From CAYREX01 sp964423505 (GTDB lineage: Bacteria; Fermentibacterota; Fermentibacteria; Fermentibacterales; JCC-6): 64,000 nucleotides of DNA. The translations under genes were made by a program, and so were the position numbers. A model generated the notes under the pieces. The model saw nothing but the letters and a program-made list of their open reading frames with translations. It was not told where the DNA came from and ran no database searches. Below, one piece after another: positions 53,036 to 61,282 of the stretch. Where the stretch lies: assembly GCA_964423505.1 (NCBI GenBank), contig CAYREX010000014.1, positions 12,077-76,076 of the forward strand, in the 5' to 3' direction. The first letter of the stretch is position 1. Every line of letters begins with the position of its first letter.

Positions 53036-54883
53036 TTGGGCAAGCTGGGCAAGAGGCTCGGGCTGCTGCACGTCTTCGCCATATCCGCCGGGGCGATGAT
53101 AAGCTCCGGGCTCTTCCTTCTGCCCGGCATCGCCTACTCCATGACCGGCCCCTCGGTCGTGGTGGCATACCTGCTGTCCGGGCTTCTCCTCCTCCCTTCG
53201 CTGATGTCCCAGGCTGAGCTCTCCACCGCCATGCCGAGGGCGGGTGGCGACTACTTCTTCATAAGCAGGAGCCTCGGGTCCACCTTCGGGACCATAGACG
53301 GGGTCGGCGTCTGGCTGGCGCTCGTCCTGAAGACCAGCATCGCAATCGTAGGCCTCGGAGCCTACCTCTCCGGCGTCATCGGCCTCGAGGCGTGGACCAT
53401 CGCCCTCATCGCCGGGCTGGTGTTCACCGCCGCCAACATCCTCGGCGGCCGGGAGAGCGGCGGCCTGCAGGTGGGGATGGTGGCCGTCCTGCTGGGCGTG
53501 CTGCTCTTCTTCGCAGGGCGGGGCCTGCCCGAGCTCTCACCCGGCAGGTTCCGCCCCTTCCTCCCCTCCGGGCTTGGCGGGATACTCCCGGCCACAGGTC
53601 TGGTCTTCATCAGCTACATCGGCCTCACGAAGGCGGCCAGCATGGCCGAGGAGGTTGAGGACCCGGGCAGGAACATCCCCCTCGGGATGCTCCTCGCCCT
53701 CGGAGTGACCCTCGTGGTGTACGTGCTGGTGGTGACGGTCGTGGTGGGCACCCTCCCTTCCGGCGACCTCTCCGGCACGATGACGCCGGTGACCGACTCC
53801 GCCCGCCGGTTCATGGGCGCTCCGGGGATAGTGGCCATCGGGGTCGCAGCCCTGCTTGCCTTCGCCACCACGGCCAACGCCGGCATGATGGCTGCCAGCA
53901 GGTACGTCCTGGCAATGGGCAGGGACGGGGTCGTATCGCCCGCGCTCTCCCGGCTCGACGGGAGGGGTACGCCGGTGGCCGCCATCCTGCTGACGGCCGC
54001 GCTGGTGATATGCATCGCCCTCCTGGTCGACGCGGAGCACATTGCGAAGCTGGCCAGCAGCTTCCAGCTCCTGGTCTTCGCCTTCCTGAACCTCTCCGTC
54101 ATAGTGATGCGGGAGAGCGGCCTGGAGGGCTACGACCCCGGCTTCAGGAGCCCTCTCTACCCCTGGATGCAGGTGGCCGGCGTGCTCATACCGGTGGTGC
54201 TGATCCCGGAGATGGGTCTGCTCTCCACGATATTCTCCCTCGGCCTCATCGGCGTGGCGGTTCTCTGGCACCTCCTCTACGTCAGGCGCAGGGTCAGTCG
54301 CACCGGGGCGGTGAGCCGCTTCGCCAGGAGGGTTGCGGAGCGGCTCCTCGCCCGGGACGCGAAGGTCCTGGGTCTGGAGCGGGAGCTTCGCGAGATACTC
54401 AAGGAGAAGGGGATAAGGCGGGAGGATCCCTTCCCCGAGCTGCTGGCCAGGGCCGACATGGTGGAGCTCGACGAGGGGGTCTCCGTCGAGCGGGTGCTGG
54501 AGATGAGCGCGGACCTCCTCTCCCGCCGGAGCGGTGTCTCCAGGGACTTCATACTCGGCGCCTTGCTGCAGCGGAACTGCCTGGGAGAGACCCCCTGCGA
54601 GTCGGGGCTGGCCCTTCCCCACGTGCTGACCGACAAGGTGGAGGGCTCCTACCTGGTGCTCGCAAGGAGCCGCGGCGGAGTGGAGCTGACCGGCTCCTCC
54701 GAGCCGGTCAGGGCGTTCTTCGTCCTCCTCGGCAGCATGGAGGAGCCGCGGCGGCACCTCCGAACGCTGGCGGAGATAGCCAGGAGGACCGAGCAGCCCG
54801 GCTTCATGGACAGGTGGATGGGGGTCGACCTGCGCGACCTGCCGGAGACCGTCCTGAGGACCGGAGAGGACGGGAGGGCCTGA
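53036..54883 (+). CDS. APC-family amino-acid permease fused to PTS EIIA domain
   Basis: The 615-residue protein has about twelve membrane helices in residues 10-420 with APC hallmarks (ISAGAMISSGLFLLPGIAY near the start, SYIGLTKAASMAEEVEDPGRNIP). A basic linker follows, then a C-terminal EIIA domain (about 445-605) that keeps the phosphorylatable His529 (ESGLALPHVL). Phosphorylation by a PTS-like relay could gate transport. The start is TTG at 53036 behind GGGGAGG. Substrate cannot be inferred. A stand-alone EIIA is encoded at 2141-2599. Confidence 0.88.
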   Translation: MGKLGKRLGLLHVFAISAGAMISSGLFLLPGIAYSMTGPSVVVAYLLSGLLLLPSLMSQAELSTAMPRAGGDYFFISRSLGSTFGTIDGVGVWLALVLKTSIAIVGLGAYLSGVIGLEAWTIALIAGLVFTAANILGGRESGGLQVGMVAVLLGVLLFFAGRGLPELSPGRFRPFLPSGLGGILPATGLVFISYIGLTKAASMAEEVEDPGRNIPLGMLLALGVTLVVYVLVVTVVVGTLPSGDLSGTMTPVTDSARRFMGAPGIVAIGVAALLAFATTANAGMMAASRYVLAMGRDGVVSPALSRLDGRGTPVAAILLTAALVICIALLVDAEHIAKLASSFQLLVFAFLNLSVIVMRESGLEGYDPGFRSPLYPWMQVAGVLIPVVLIPEMGLLSTIFSLGLIGVAVLWHLLYVRRRVSRTGAVSRFARRVAERLLARDAKVLGLERELREILKEKGIRREDPFPELLARADMVELDEGVSVERVLEMSADLLSRRSGVSRDFILGALLQRNCLGETPCESGLALPHVLTDKVEGSYLVLARSRGGVELTGSSEPVRAFFVLLGSMEEPRRHLRTLAEIARRTEQPGFMDRWMGVDLRDLPETVLRTGEDGRA

Positions 54884-54911
54884 CAGGCGCCTGCATGCTC
54901 CCCGCTGGAGC

Positions 54912-55688
54912 TCAGCCCCCTGTCAGCTCCCGGACGGTCTCCCTGGCGGCAGCCGCCCTCTCGAGCTCGCCGGCCTCCTCCAGGAGCGCGGCGTAGCGCT
55001 CCAGGGAGGCGGCATGCTCGCTCAGCATCGTGGAGTCCTCCCGGGGGTCCAGCGGGGGGGATGCCATGCCCCCGATCTCGTGCAGCCCGGCGCCGGAGAG
55101 GTTCATGCAGGCATCCTCGAAGTCCTCCATCCGCTCGATCGCCTCCTCCGGTGACGCCCCCGAGTCCGAGGCCGACTCCGCGAGGCTCAGCCCGGCATCC
55201 AGGAGAATGACGCACATCTCCCGGGGATAGGGGTTGCTGCCCGGGTACATCACCTCCCAGGCCCTCTCCAGGACCCTCTCCGGGTCGCCTTCGACATGGG
55301 CTGCGCTCATCTCCTCCAGCGCCTCCAGGTAGTAGTCCCGGGACTCCCAGTCCAGCAGGAGCAGCTCTCCCTCCCGGAGGGCGAAGGTCGCAACCTCGTA
55401 GTCGGCCGTGAACGGGTACTGGGACCAGACGGTGAGGGTGCCGTCAGACGGGTCGAAGCAGACCTGGGACTTAGCGGAGTTCAGGAGGCCGGGGTACTCG
55501 ACCCAGCCGGTGGCGGTGGCGGCCCCCGGCTCTCTCGAATCGCAGAGGGCGACGCTCGAGGCGGCCCTGCTCTCGGCGAGGACCAGGTAGAGATCCCCGG
55601 ATGGCTCCGGCCAGCCCTCCACCGGTATGAAGAAGGCGCCCTCCGGGACCGTGGCCGCGGCCAGGGCCAAAACGGTCATCATGGTCAT
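54912..55688 (-). CDS. Secreted protein of unknown function
   Basis: The 258-residue protein has a short signal peptide (MTMMTVLALAAATVPEG). A beta-rich N-terminal half follows (DLYLVLAESRAASSVALCD, GTLTVWSQYPFTADYEVATFAL). The helical C-terminal half looks TPR-like (SLERYAALLEEAGELERAAAA). No family is recognised. The ATG overlaps the stop of trmO as ATGA, so it is second in a leftward pair. Its end is convergent with the permease gene across a 28-nt gap that contains the palindrome CAGGCGCCTG. Confidence 0.6.
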   Translation of the reverse strand: MTMMTVLALAAATVPEGAFFIPVEGWPEPSGDLYLVLAESRAASSVALCDSREPGAATATGWVEYPGLLNSAKSQVCFDPSDGTLTVWSQYPFTADYEVATFALREGELLLLDWESRDYYLEALEEMSAAHVEGDPERVLERAWEVMYPGSNPYPREMCVILLDAGLSLAESASDSGASPEEAIERMEDFEDACMNLSGAGLHEIGGMASPPLDPREDSTMLSEHAASLERYAALLEEAGELERAAAARETVRELTGG

Positions 55689-56161
55689 CTACGGCTACCT
55701 CCCTCTCTGTGGGACTCGAGGTCGACCTCCTCCAGCCACCCGCAGGAGAGGTGCGACTTCCTGTCCCTCCGGGTGTAGGGCTTCAGGTCCAGCACCGGCG
55801 TCCCGTCGACCATGTCAACGCCCCTGACCCTGAGCACCCGCCCGTCGCGGCCGAGCAGCCGTACAACGGTGAGGGCCAGCGGGTTCGGGCGATACGGGCT
55901 CCGGGTGGCGAAGAGTCCCCTGGGAGGTGGTATGCGGTACCTGGTGGGGCAGCACTGCATCTCGTATCCCTCGGACCTGTGGAAGAGCCATATGACGTGG
56001 AGGTGGGAGAATCCCTCCACGTCCAGCAGGGCGGGCTCAAGCTCCTCCAGCACCTCTATCTCCCCCTCCGTCGCATGGGTGTCCCGCACGTCGCCCGGCT
56101 CGGAGAACGGCGTCCTGGCGAATCCCACGGGTCTGAGCTCCGGAATCCTGAAGCCGGTCAT
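55685..56161 (-). CDS. trmO: tRNA (N6-threonylcarbamoyladenosine-37-N6)-methyltransferase
   Basis: TrmO (formerly TsaA/YaeB) methylates t6A37 in tRNA. The 158-residue protein has the compact beta-barrel pattern: GFARTPFSEPGDV near the start, FSHLHVIWLFHRS, FATRSPYRPNPLALTVV with the SAM/active-site RPNP, and GTPVLDLKPYTRRD. The length fits the short bacterial form, which lacks the C-terminal extension. The frame extends upstream, but the ATG at 56161 gives the family N-terminus. It heads a two-gene leftward operon. Confidence 0.9.
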   Translation of the reverse strand: MTGFRIPELRPVGFARTPFSEPGDVRDTHATEGEIEVLEELEPALLDVEGFSHLHVIWLFHRSEGYEMQCCPTRYRIPPPRGLFATRSPYRPNPLALTVVRLLGRDGRVLRVRGVDMVDGTPVLDLKPYTRRDRKSHLSCGWLEEVDLESHREGGSRR

Positions 56162-56281
56162 GCCGTCTCGACCTCCCTCCGCTGCGGAGAGACGATACCC
56201 GACGGACGGAGAGCCGGTCAACGCCATCCGGGTCCCGGCAGGGGTGAGACGGTCACATAGTAGCCCGTAGGGAGGTGGGAG

Positions 56282-56821
56282 ATGGCGCGACTCCGGCTCG
56301 TGGTGAGCGATATAACCGGGCTGCGGGTGGACGCAGTGGTGAACGCGGCGAACCATTCGCTGCTCGGTGGCGGCGGCGTGGACGGTGCCATCCACAGGGC
56401 CGCCGGCCCCGGGCTCCTGCAGGAGTGCATGGCCCTGGGCGGCTGCGGGGTCGGCGATGCGAAGGTCACGTCCGGGCACGGTCTGCCGGCAGGTATGGTG
56501 GTCCACGCGGTGGGGCCGGTGTGGCGCGGAGGGGACCACGGTGAGGCCGGGCTCCTGGCATCCTGCTACAGGCGTTCCCTGGAGCTTGCCGATGAGAAGG
56601 GCGCGCGCTCGGTAGCCTTCCCCTGCATCGGCACGGGTGCCTTCGGCTATCCGCTCCGGGAGGCCGCGGAGGTGGCCGTACGGACGGTCATGGACCACCT
56701 CGAGGATACCGGGAGCGACATCGAGGTCACATTCTGCTGCTTCACGGAGGCCGCTGCGGTGGTCTACCGCAGCGTCCTCTCGTCGGCCGGCGCGCTTTTC
56801 CGGGATTCGGAGGGCGTTTAG
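56282..56821 (+). CDS. Macrodomain (ADP-ribose-binding) protein
   Basis: The 179-residue protein is a stand-alone macrodomain of the MacroD/YmdB type. It has VDAVVNAANHSLLGGGGVDGAIHRAAG at the adenine/ribose site and FPCIGTGAFGYP at the phosphate loop. These enzymes remove ADP-ribose from proteins or hydrolyse O-acetyl-ADP-ribose, the by-product of sirtuins; a sirtuin is encoded at 30032-30802. It is divergent from trmO across a 120-nt gap. The ATG follows GGGAGGTGGGAG. Confidence 0.92.
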   Translation: MARLRLVVSDITGLRVDAVVNAANHSLLGGGGVDGAIHRAAGPGLLQECMALGGCGVGDAKVTSGHGLPAGMVVHAVGPVWRGGDHGEAGLLASCYRRSLELADEKGARSVAFPCIGTGAFGYPLREAAEVAVRTVMDHLEDTGSDIEVTFCCFTEAAAVVYRSVLSSAGALFRDSEGV

Positions 56822-56885
56822 GATAGGGGGCGTCGCAGGACCGGGACGGCCCCCCGGGCCGGCCCCCACCGGAAGGAAGACGGGC

Positions 56886-57626
56886 TTGACCGAAGAGACC
56901 GGCCGGACACTGCCGCTGCGCCTTCCGGAGAGTGCCGGGAGCGTCGAGGTGATAGTGCCGGTCTACAACGAGGAGCCGATACTGGAGAGCCAGCTCGTGC
57001 CGGTCCTCTCGGCGTTGCCGGAGGGATTCCGGGTCAGCGTGGTCGAGAACGGCTCCACCGACCGGACGCTGGAGGTCCTGGAGGCGCTCTCCCGGACGTA
57101 CGGTGCCCTGGGCTACGTATCGCTGCCTGAGCCGAACTACGGCCTGGCGATGAGGACGGGGCTGGATGGGGCGGAGGGAGACGTCCTGATAGTGGACGAC
57201 CTGGACGTGCTGGACACGGACTTCTGGGCCAGGGGCCTGCGCCTGCTTGACGAGGAGGGCGTCGGCATCGTGCAGGGCTCCAAGGTGCTGGCGGGCCGGG
57301 AGGACCGGAGGCCGCTGGTCAGGAGGGCGGCCACCCATACGCTGACCTTCCTGCTGCGCCTGCTGCTCGGCTTCCGGGGCACCGACACCCACGGCCCCAA
57401 GGTCATGTGGAGGGAGGCCGTCGAGGCCATAGTCCCGGAGTGCGGCTTCGAGCTGGACCTGTTCCCGACGGAGCTGATAGTCAGGGCCCAGCGAAGCGGC
57501 GTGGGCATCAGGGAGGTCCCCATAAGGCTCAGGGAGATAAGGGCTACGCCGCTGCCGCTCTTCAGGCGAGTCCCCAGGGCACTGCGCGACATCTGGCGCC
57601 TTCACCGCGCCCTCGGCCGCCCCTGA
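56886..57626 (+). CDS. Family 2 glycosyltransferase
   Basis: The 246-residue protein has a GT-A fold with VEVIVPVYNEEPILE, VVENGSTDRTLEVLEAL and VLIVDDLDVLD, where the DXD-like metal site falls. It resembles dolichol/undecaprenyl-phosphate sugar transferases but lacks a C-terminal membrane pair. The start is TTG at 56886 behind GGAAGGAAG. The frame is open upstream inside the macrodomain gene, but the GT2 fold begins here. Donor and acceptor sugars are unknown. Confidence 0.85.
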   Translation: MTEETGRTLPLRLPESAGSVEVIVPVYNEEPILESQLVPVLSALPEGFRVSVVENGSTDRTLEVLEALSRTYGALGYVSLPEPNYGLAMRTGLDGAEGDVLIVDDLDVLDTDFWARGLRLLDEEGVGIVQGSKVLAGREDRRPLVRRAATHTLTFLLRLLLGFRGTDTHGPKVMWREAVEAIVPECGFELDLFPTELIVRAQRSGVGIREVPIRLREIRATPLPLFRRVPRALRDIWRLHRALGRP

Positions 57627-57674
57627 CCCCCCGGCCTTTCCGCCGCGTCTTCCCGCCGGTCGGCAGTCGGCGGA

Positions 57675-57692
57675 TCTGATACGACTATCAGA
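57675..57692. terminator. Short hairpin between convergent genes
   Basis: TCTGATA (57675-57681) and TATCAGA (57686-57692) form a 7-bp stem with a CGAC loop, between the glycosyltransferase and the leftward lipoprotein gene. It is AT-rich and lacks a clear T-run, so terminator function is uncertain. Confidence 0.35.
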
Positions 57693-57709
57693 GAGGGTTC
57701 CCCGGTCTC

Positions 57710-58126
57710 TCAGGGCTCCAGGGTCGTCGTCACCTCGTACGTCCCGACACCGCCGTCCATCGAGTAGACCCTTCCCTCGTACTCTCCGGCAAGCGCGATG
57801 CGGTAGGAGAGCGCCTCTCCGGTGGGGTACTGCGCATCCCACTCGGCGAGGACGGCCCCGGTGTCAACCTCTATGAGCTTGAGGAGCGGTGAGAATCCCT
57901 CGGCGGACACCTCCATGGTCAGGACGTCTCCAGCCCCGGCCTCGAACCGGAAGGAGTCGTAGGGCAGGTCGGAGTGCATGGGGTCCCTTGTGTCGTCCGG
58001 CGTTACGGAACCCGTCTCGACAATTGTGCCTGCTTCCTCTGCCTCAGCGTCTCCCACGTCCTCCCCACCGCATCCGTAGAGGACCAGCAGTGAGGCCATC
58101 GCGATGACCGGACCGCGCAGTGTCAT
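57710..58126 (-). CDS. Small lipoprotein of unknown function
   Basis: The 138-residue protein has a lipoprotein signal (GPVIAMASLLVLYGC, cysteine at residue 19). An acidic linker is followed by a beta-sandwich-like region (DSFRFEAGAGDVLTMEVSAEGF, LSYRIALAGEYEGRVYS) that resembles bacterial pre-peptidase C-terminal (PPC-like) domains. The ATG at 58126 is 5 nt after GGAGG and fits the signal; an upstream in-frame start would add a non-signal N-terminus. It is transcribed alone, divergent from the SOS promoter. Confidence 0.7.
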   Translation of the reverse strand: MTLRGPVIAMASLLVLYGCGGEDVGDAEAEEAGTIVETGSVTPDDTRDPMHSDLPYDSFRFEAGAGDVLTMEVSAEGFSPLLKLIEVDTGAVLAEWDAQYPTGEALSYRIALAGEYEGRVYSMDGGVGTYEVTTTLEP

Positions 58127-58212
58127 ACCGCCTCCAATCCTTCTGATAGAGCTCAGAAACGTGAAAAGCCCTGCCACATCCGCCAACCGCCGCCCGGCGG
58201 GAAGGTGTGGCG

Positions 58213-58241
58213 TTGACCGGTGAACATGCGTTCACTATACA
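58213..58241 (+). promoter_or_regulatory. SOS promoter with LexA-type box in spacer
   Basis: TTGACC (58213-58218) and TATACA (58236-58241) have an ideal 17-nt spacer. Inside it lies GAACATGCGTTC (58222-58233), a perfect match to the GAAC-N4-GTTC LexA box known from Gram-positive-type LexA. A repressor bound there would block RNA polymerase. The downstream genes include DNA polymerase IV, the expected SOS target. Confidence 0.75.
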
Positions 58242-58285
58242 TCCTCCCGGAGCCCCGAGCCACGAAGCCGGAGGTGGTCCCGAGG

Positions 58286-58543
58286 ATGGTGACCGAGTAT
58301 CGAGAGCCCGTGGAGATGATAGGACATTTCAGAGGGGGGAGGATAGCCCCCTGCCGCTTCCGGTGGCAGGGCAGGGTCTATCATGTCGCCTCGGTCTCCT
58401 CCTCGTGGGAGAGCAGGGAGGGTGCCTACCCCATCCATCACTTCGTCCTCCGCACCAGGAGCGAGGACGTCTACGAGGTGCACTTCGACACCGCGGACCT
58501 CTCCTGGACCCTGGACTTCCACTACTCCCCGGAGGTCTCCTGA
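58286..58543 (+). CDS. DUF6504-like small protein, SOS operon
   Basis: The 85-residue protein contains VEMIGHFRGGRIAPCRFRWQGRVYHV, HHFVLRTRSEDVYEVHFD and LSWTLDFHY, the pattern of small beta proteins (DUF6504-like) found beside Y-family polymerase genes. In-frame starts at 58220 and 58226 lie inside the promoter and LexA box, so they cannot be used from that promoter. I chose the ATG at 58286, behind GGAGGTGG. It is followed 1 nt later by dinB. It may assist or regulate the polymerase; the function is not established. Confidence 0.7.
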   Translation: MVTEYREPVEMIGHFRGGRIAPCRFRWQGRVYHVASVSSSWESREGAYPIHHFVLRTRSEDVYEVHFDTADLSWTLDFHYSPEVS

Positions 58544-58544
58544 G

Positions 58545-59726
58545 ATGTCCAGGACGGTATTCCATATCGACATGGACGCGTACTTCGTCGCCGTGGAGAG
58601 GCTCTCCTTCCCCTGGCTCCGCGGGAGGCCGGTGATAGTCGGCGGCAGGAGCCTGCGCTCGGTGGTGGCATCCTGCAGCTACGAGGCCAGGGAGATGGGC
58701 GTCTCGGCCGGCATGCCCATGGTGCAGGCCCTCAGGCTGGCCCCGGACGCCGCCCTGGTGTCCGGAAGCCACGAGAGCTACGCCTCCTACTCCCGCAGGG
58801 TGGTCCGCGTGCTGGCCGGCTTCTCGCCCATGGTCGAGCCGGTGAGCATAGACGAGGCCTTCATGGACGTCACCGGGGTGCCGGGCTCGGACGCCCCACT
58901 GGGGCTCGCCCGGGAGGTCCAGCGGGCGGTGCTCTCCGAGACCGGCCTGTGGGGCAGCGTGGGGGTGGCCGGGAACAGGTTCCTGGCCAAGATGGCCTCG
59001 AAGAGGGCGAAGCCCAGGGGGGTGGTCCTCCTGACCCCGGACGACATAGGGAGCTTCCCGGTGAACGCCATATGGGGCGTGGGCCCCAGGAGCGGAGCCA
59101 GGCTCCGCAGCCTGGGCATAGAGAGGATAGGTGACCTGCGGCGCTTCACCAGGATGCAGCTCAGGGGCATGATGGGCGGCATTCACGGGGATAGGCTCTT
59201 CTTCCTGTGCAGGGGCATCGACGACGCCCCGGTCGTGCCGGCCCGGGACGCCGGGGCCCCGGACTCCATAGGCAACGAGCAGACCTTCCCCGTGGACTTC
59301 TCCTCTCCGGAGGAGTACCTGCCGGTGCTCTCCGGGCTCTGCCAGAAGGTGGCTAGGAGGGCCAGGGACAAGGGCCTGGTCGGCAGCACGCTGACGCTGA
59401 GGTACAGGCTCTCGAACCTGAGGAGGAAGAGCAGGGCGACCGGCCTCCCGGTGCCCACGGACAGCTACAGGGTGATATACCCGGCGGCCCGATCCCTCGC
59501 CCTGACGGCCATACGCTCCAGGATACGCCTCATCGGCGTCTGCCTGACCTCCCTCTCTCCGGCCGCCGGGGTCCAGCTGGACCTGTTCTCCTGCCCCGGC
59601 ACGGACGTGGACGGCGTGGAGGACGAGGTCAGGAGGAAGTACGGCGAGAGAGCGCTCTCCAGGGGCAGGGTACTGACGGGTGAGAGGAGGGCGGCCCTTT
59701 CGCTGAACGCCGGGGCGGCAGTATAA
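58545..59726 (+). CDS. dinB: DNA polymerase IV
   Basis: DinB is the Y-family translesion polymerase. The 393-residue protein has the palm motifs FHIDMDAYFVAVE and PVSIDEAFMDVT, the fingers pattern SCSYEAREMGV, a helix-hairpin-helix thumb (IWGVGPRSGARLRSLGI) and the little-finger domain. The end carries QLDLFS, close to a beta-clamp-binding peptide. It is the second gene of the operon behind the LexA box at 58222, so it is probably DNA-damage induced. The ATG at 58545 follows GGAGG. Confidence 0.95.
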   Translation: MSRTVFHIDMDAYFVAVERLSFPWLRGRPVIVGGRSLRSVVASCSYEAREMGVSAGMPMVQALRLAPDAALVSGSHESYASYSRRVVRVLAGFSPMVEPVSIDEAFMDVTGVPGSDAPLGLAREVQRAVLSETGLWGSVGVAGNRFLAKMASKRAKPRGVVLLTPDDIGSFPVNAIWGVGPRSGARLRSLGIERIGDLRRFTRMQLRGMMGGIHGDRLFFLCRGIDDAPVVPARDAGAPDSIGNEQTFPVDFSSPEEYLPVLSGLCQKVARRARDKGLVGSTLTLRYRLSNLRRKSRATGLPVPTDSYRVIYPAARSLALTAIRSRIRLIGVCLTSLSPAAGVQLDLFSCPGTDVDGVEDEVRRKYGERALSRGRVLTGERRAALSLNAGAAV

Positions 59727-59727
59727 T
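59698..59727 (+). promoter_or_regulatory. Promoter-like element before the lamin-tail gene
   Basis: TATAAT at 59722-59727 overlaps the dinB stop codon. TTTCGC at 59698-59703 sits 18 nt upstream, resembling the pair before ppdK. Transcription would begin near 59734, about 60 nt before the ATG. Confidence 0.4.
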
Positions 59728-59793
59728 CCGGGCGGACCAGGCAGGCCGGATCCGGTCCCACCAGCGTGAACAGCCTCCCGGAAGGAGAGAAGC

Positions 59794-60465
59794 ATGAGGA
59801 ATGCAGCCGCTCTCGTATCACTTGTACTCCTCGCGGTGGCCGCGCCCGTCATGGGCGGCGTGGTCATCAACGAGATAATGTACAACCCTTCGACGGCCCT
59901 GGGCTCCGACAGCGACTACGAGTGGGTGGAGCTCTACAACGACGGCGGGTCGAGCGTCGACATCTCCGGATGGACGCTCTCCGACAACAGCTCGACCCAG
60001 ACCATCGACGCCGGCACCACCCTGGAGTCCGGAGCGTACATCGTACTGGCCAGGGACGACTCCATCTTCGCCGCCCACTACGGCGCCTCCGTCCCCCTCG
60101 CCGCCTGGACCGGCGGCTGGAGCGGGCTGGGCAACGGCGGTGACGAGCTCACCCTCGCCGACGCCTCCGACGCCACCGTCGACTTCCTGGAGTACGACGA
60201 CACTGCCTCCTGGGGCTCCGACTACGGCGACGACAACACCACTCCCGACCACGACGGCGACGGCGCCTCCCTCGCGAGGATAGACCCCTCCGGCACCTCC
60301 GACGACCCCGACAACTGGGAGTCGAGCATAGACGAGGACAGCGGGATCCCCGACGAGGACTGGCCCGGCCACGACGAGTCCCACGGCACGCCCGGTGCCT
60401 GGAACGAGACCGGGATGGCCCTCGAAGCCGGCTCATGGGCCTCCATCAAGGCGGTCTTTGAGTAG
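59794..60465 (+). CDS. Secreted lamin-tail-domain protein
   Basis: The 223-residue protein has a signal peptide (AALVSLVLLAVAAPVMG) followed at once by a lamin-tail (LTD) Ig-like domain: GVVINEIMYNPS, YEWVELYNDGGSSVDISGW and SGAYIVLARDD. The C-terminal part is very acidic (SDYGDDNTTPDHDGDGAS) with possible calcium-binding DxDxD spacing. LTD domains occur in many secreted bacterial proteins and may bind surfaces or nucleic acid. No C-terminal sorting module is seen. AAGGAGAGAAGC precedes the ATG. Confidence 0.85.
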   Translation: MRNAAALVSLVLLAVAAPVMGGVVINEIMYNPSTALGSDSDYEWVELYNDGGSSVDISGWTLSDNSSTQTIDAGTTLESGAYIVLARDDSIFAAHYGASVPLAAWTGGWSGLGNGGDELTLADASDATVDFLEYDDTASWGSDYGDDNTTPDHDGDGASLARIDPSGTSDDPDNWESSIDEDSGIPDEDWPGHDESHGTPGAWNETGMALEAGSWASIKAVFE

Positions 60466-61282
60466 GGACCTTACCCTCCCCGGGGGTGCCGGGCTCCGGC
60501 TCGGCACCTCCGGGTACAGCTTCGACGACTGGAAGGGCAGCTTCTACCCGGAGGGCACAGGCCGCTCCGGCATGCTCGAGCACTACTCGACCGTCTTCGA
60601 CATCGTCGAGGTGAACAGCTCCTACTACAGGATATTCCCCCCGCGCGTATCGGAGTCCATGGTCTCCCGCACCCCCCGTGGCTTCGGGTTCATAGTCAAG
60701 CTCCATTCCTCCATGACCCACTCGAGGGACGCGACGCGGGAGCAGTGGTCCGCATACCTCGATATGCTGAAGCCGTTCTCGGAGGCGGGCAGGCTGGAGT
60801 GCCTCCTCGCACAGTTCCCCTACTCCTTCAAGCCGGACCCGGCGAGCGTCGACTACGTCCTGGGGCTCGGCGACAGGGTCGGGGAGGTTCCGCTGGCCGT
60901 GGAGACGAGGTTCGACGGCTGGTACTCGCCGCGGGTACTGGAGAGGCTCTCGGGAGCCGGTCTCCCGCTGGTCTCGGTCGACCTGCCCAGGCTGCCGCAT
61001 CTCCCGCCGCCGGTGGCGGTCGGCGGCGAGCCGTTCGGCTACGTCCGCTTCCACGGCAGGAACGCGGCGAAGTGGTGGGAGGGAGGACCGCTGAGGTATG
61101 ATTACACCTACAGCGATGCGGAGCTGGCCTCCTGGATACCGCTCCTGGACAGGCTGGGCCGAGGAACCGGACGTGTATACGCCATGTTCAACAACTGTCA
61201 CTTCGGGCAGGCGGCGAAGGACGCCATGAGGCTGGCCGACATGATATCAGCCGACGAGAAGGACGAGGAGGCAAGAAGATGA
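60458..61282 (+). CDS. DUF72 family protein
   Basis: The 274-residue protein matches the DUF72 TIM-barrel family: LRLGTSGYSFDDWKGSFYP, VEVNSSYYRIFPP, LLAQFPYSFKP, RFHGRNAAKWW and YAMFNNCHFGQAAKDA. The biochemical role of the family is not settled. It starts with TTG overlapping the end of the lamin-tail gene, and its own stop overlaps the next start by 4 nt. It is cytosolic. Confidence 0.88.
   Translation: MSRDLTLPGGAGLRLGTSGYSFDDWKGSFYPEGTGRSGMLEHYSTVFDIVEVNSSYYRIFPPRVSESMVSRTPRGFGFIVKLHSSMTHSRDATREQWSAYLDMLKPFSEAGRLECLLAQFPYSFKPDPASVDYVLGLGDRVGEVPLAVETRFDGWYSPRVLERLSGAGLPLVSVDLPRLPHLPPPVAVGGEPFGYVRFHGRNAAKWWEGGPLRYDYTYSDAELASWIPLLDRLGRGTGRVYAMFNNCHFGQAAKDAMRLADMISADEKDEEARR

Noticed and set aside
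58220..58285. Longer N-terminus for the DUF6504-like gene, starting at GTG 58220 or ATG 58226
   Set aside because: Both codons lie inside the promoter spacer and LexA box, upstream of the expected transcript start.
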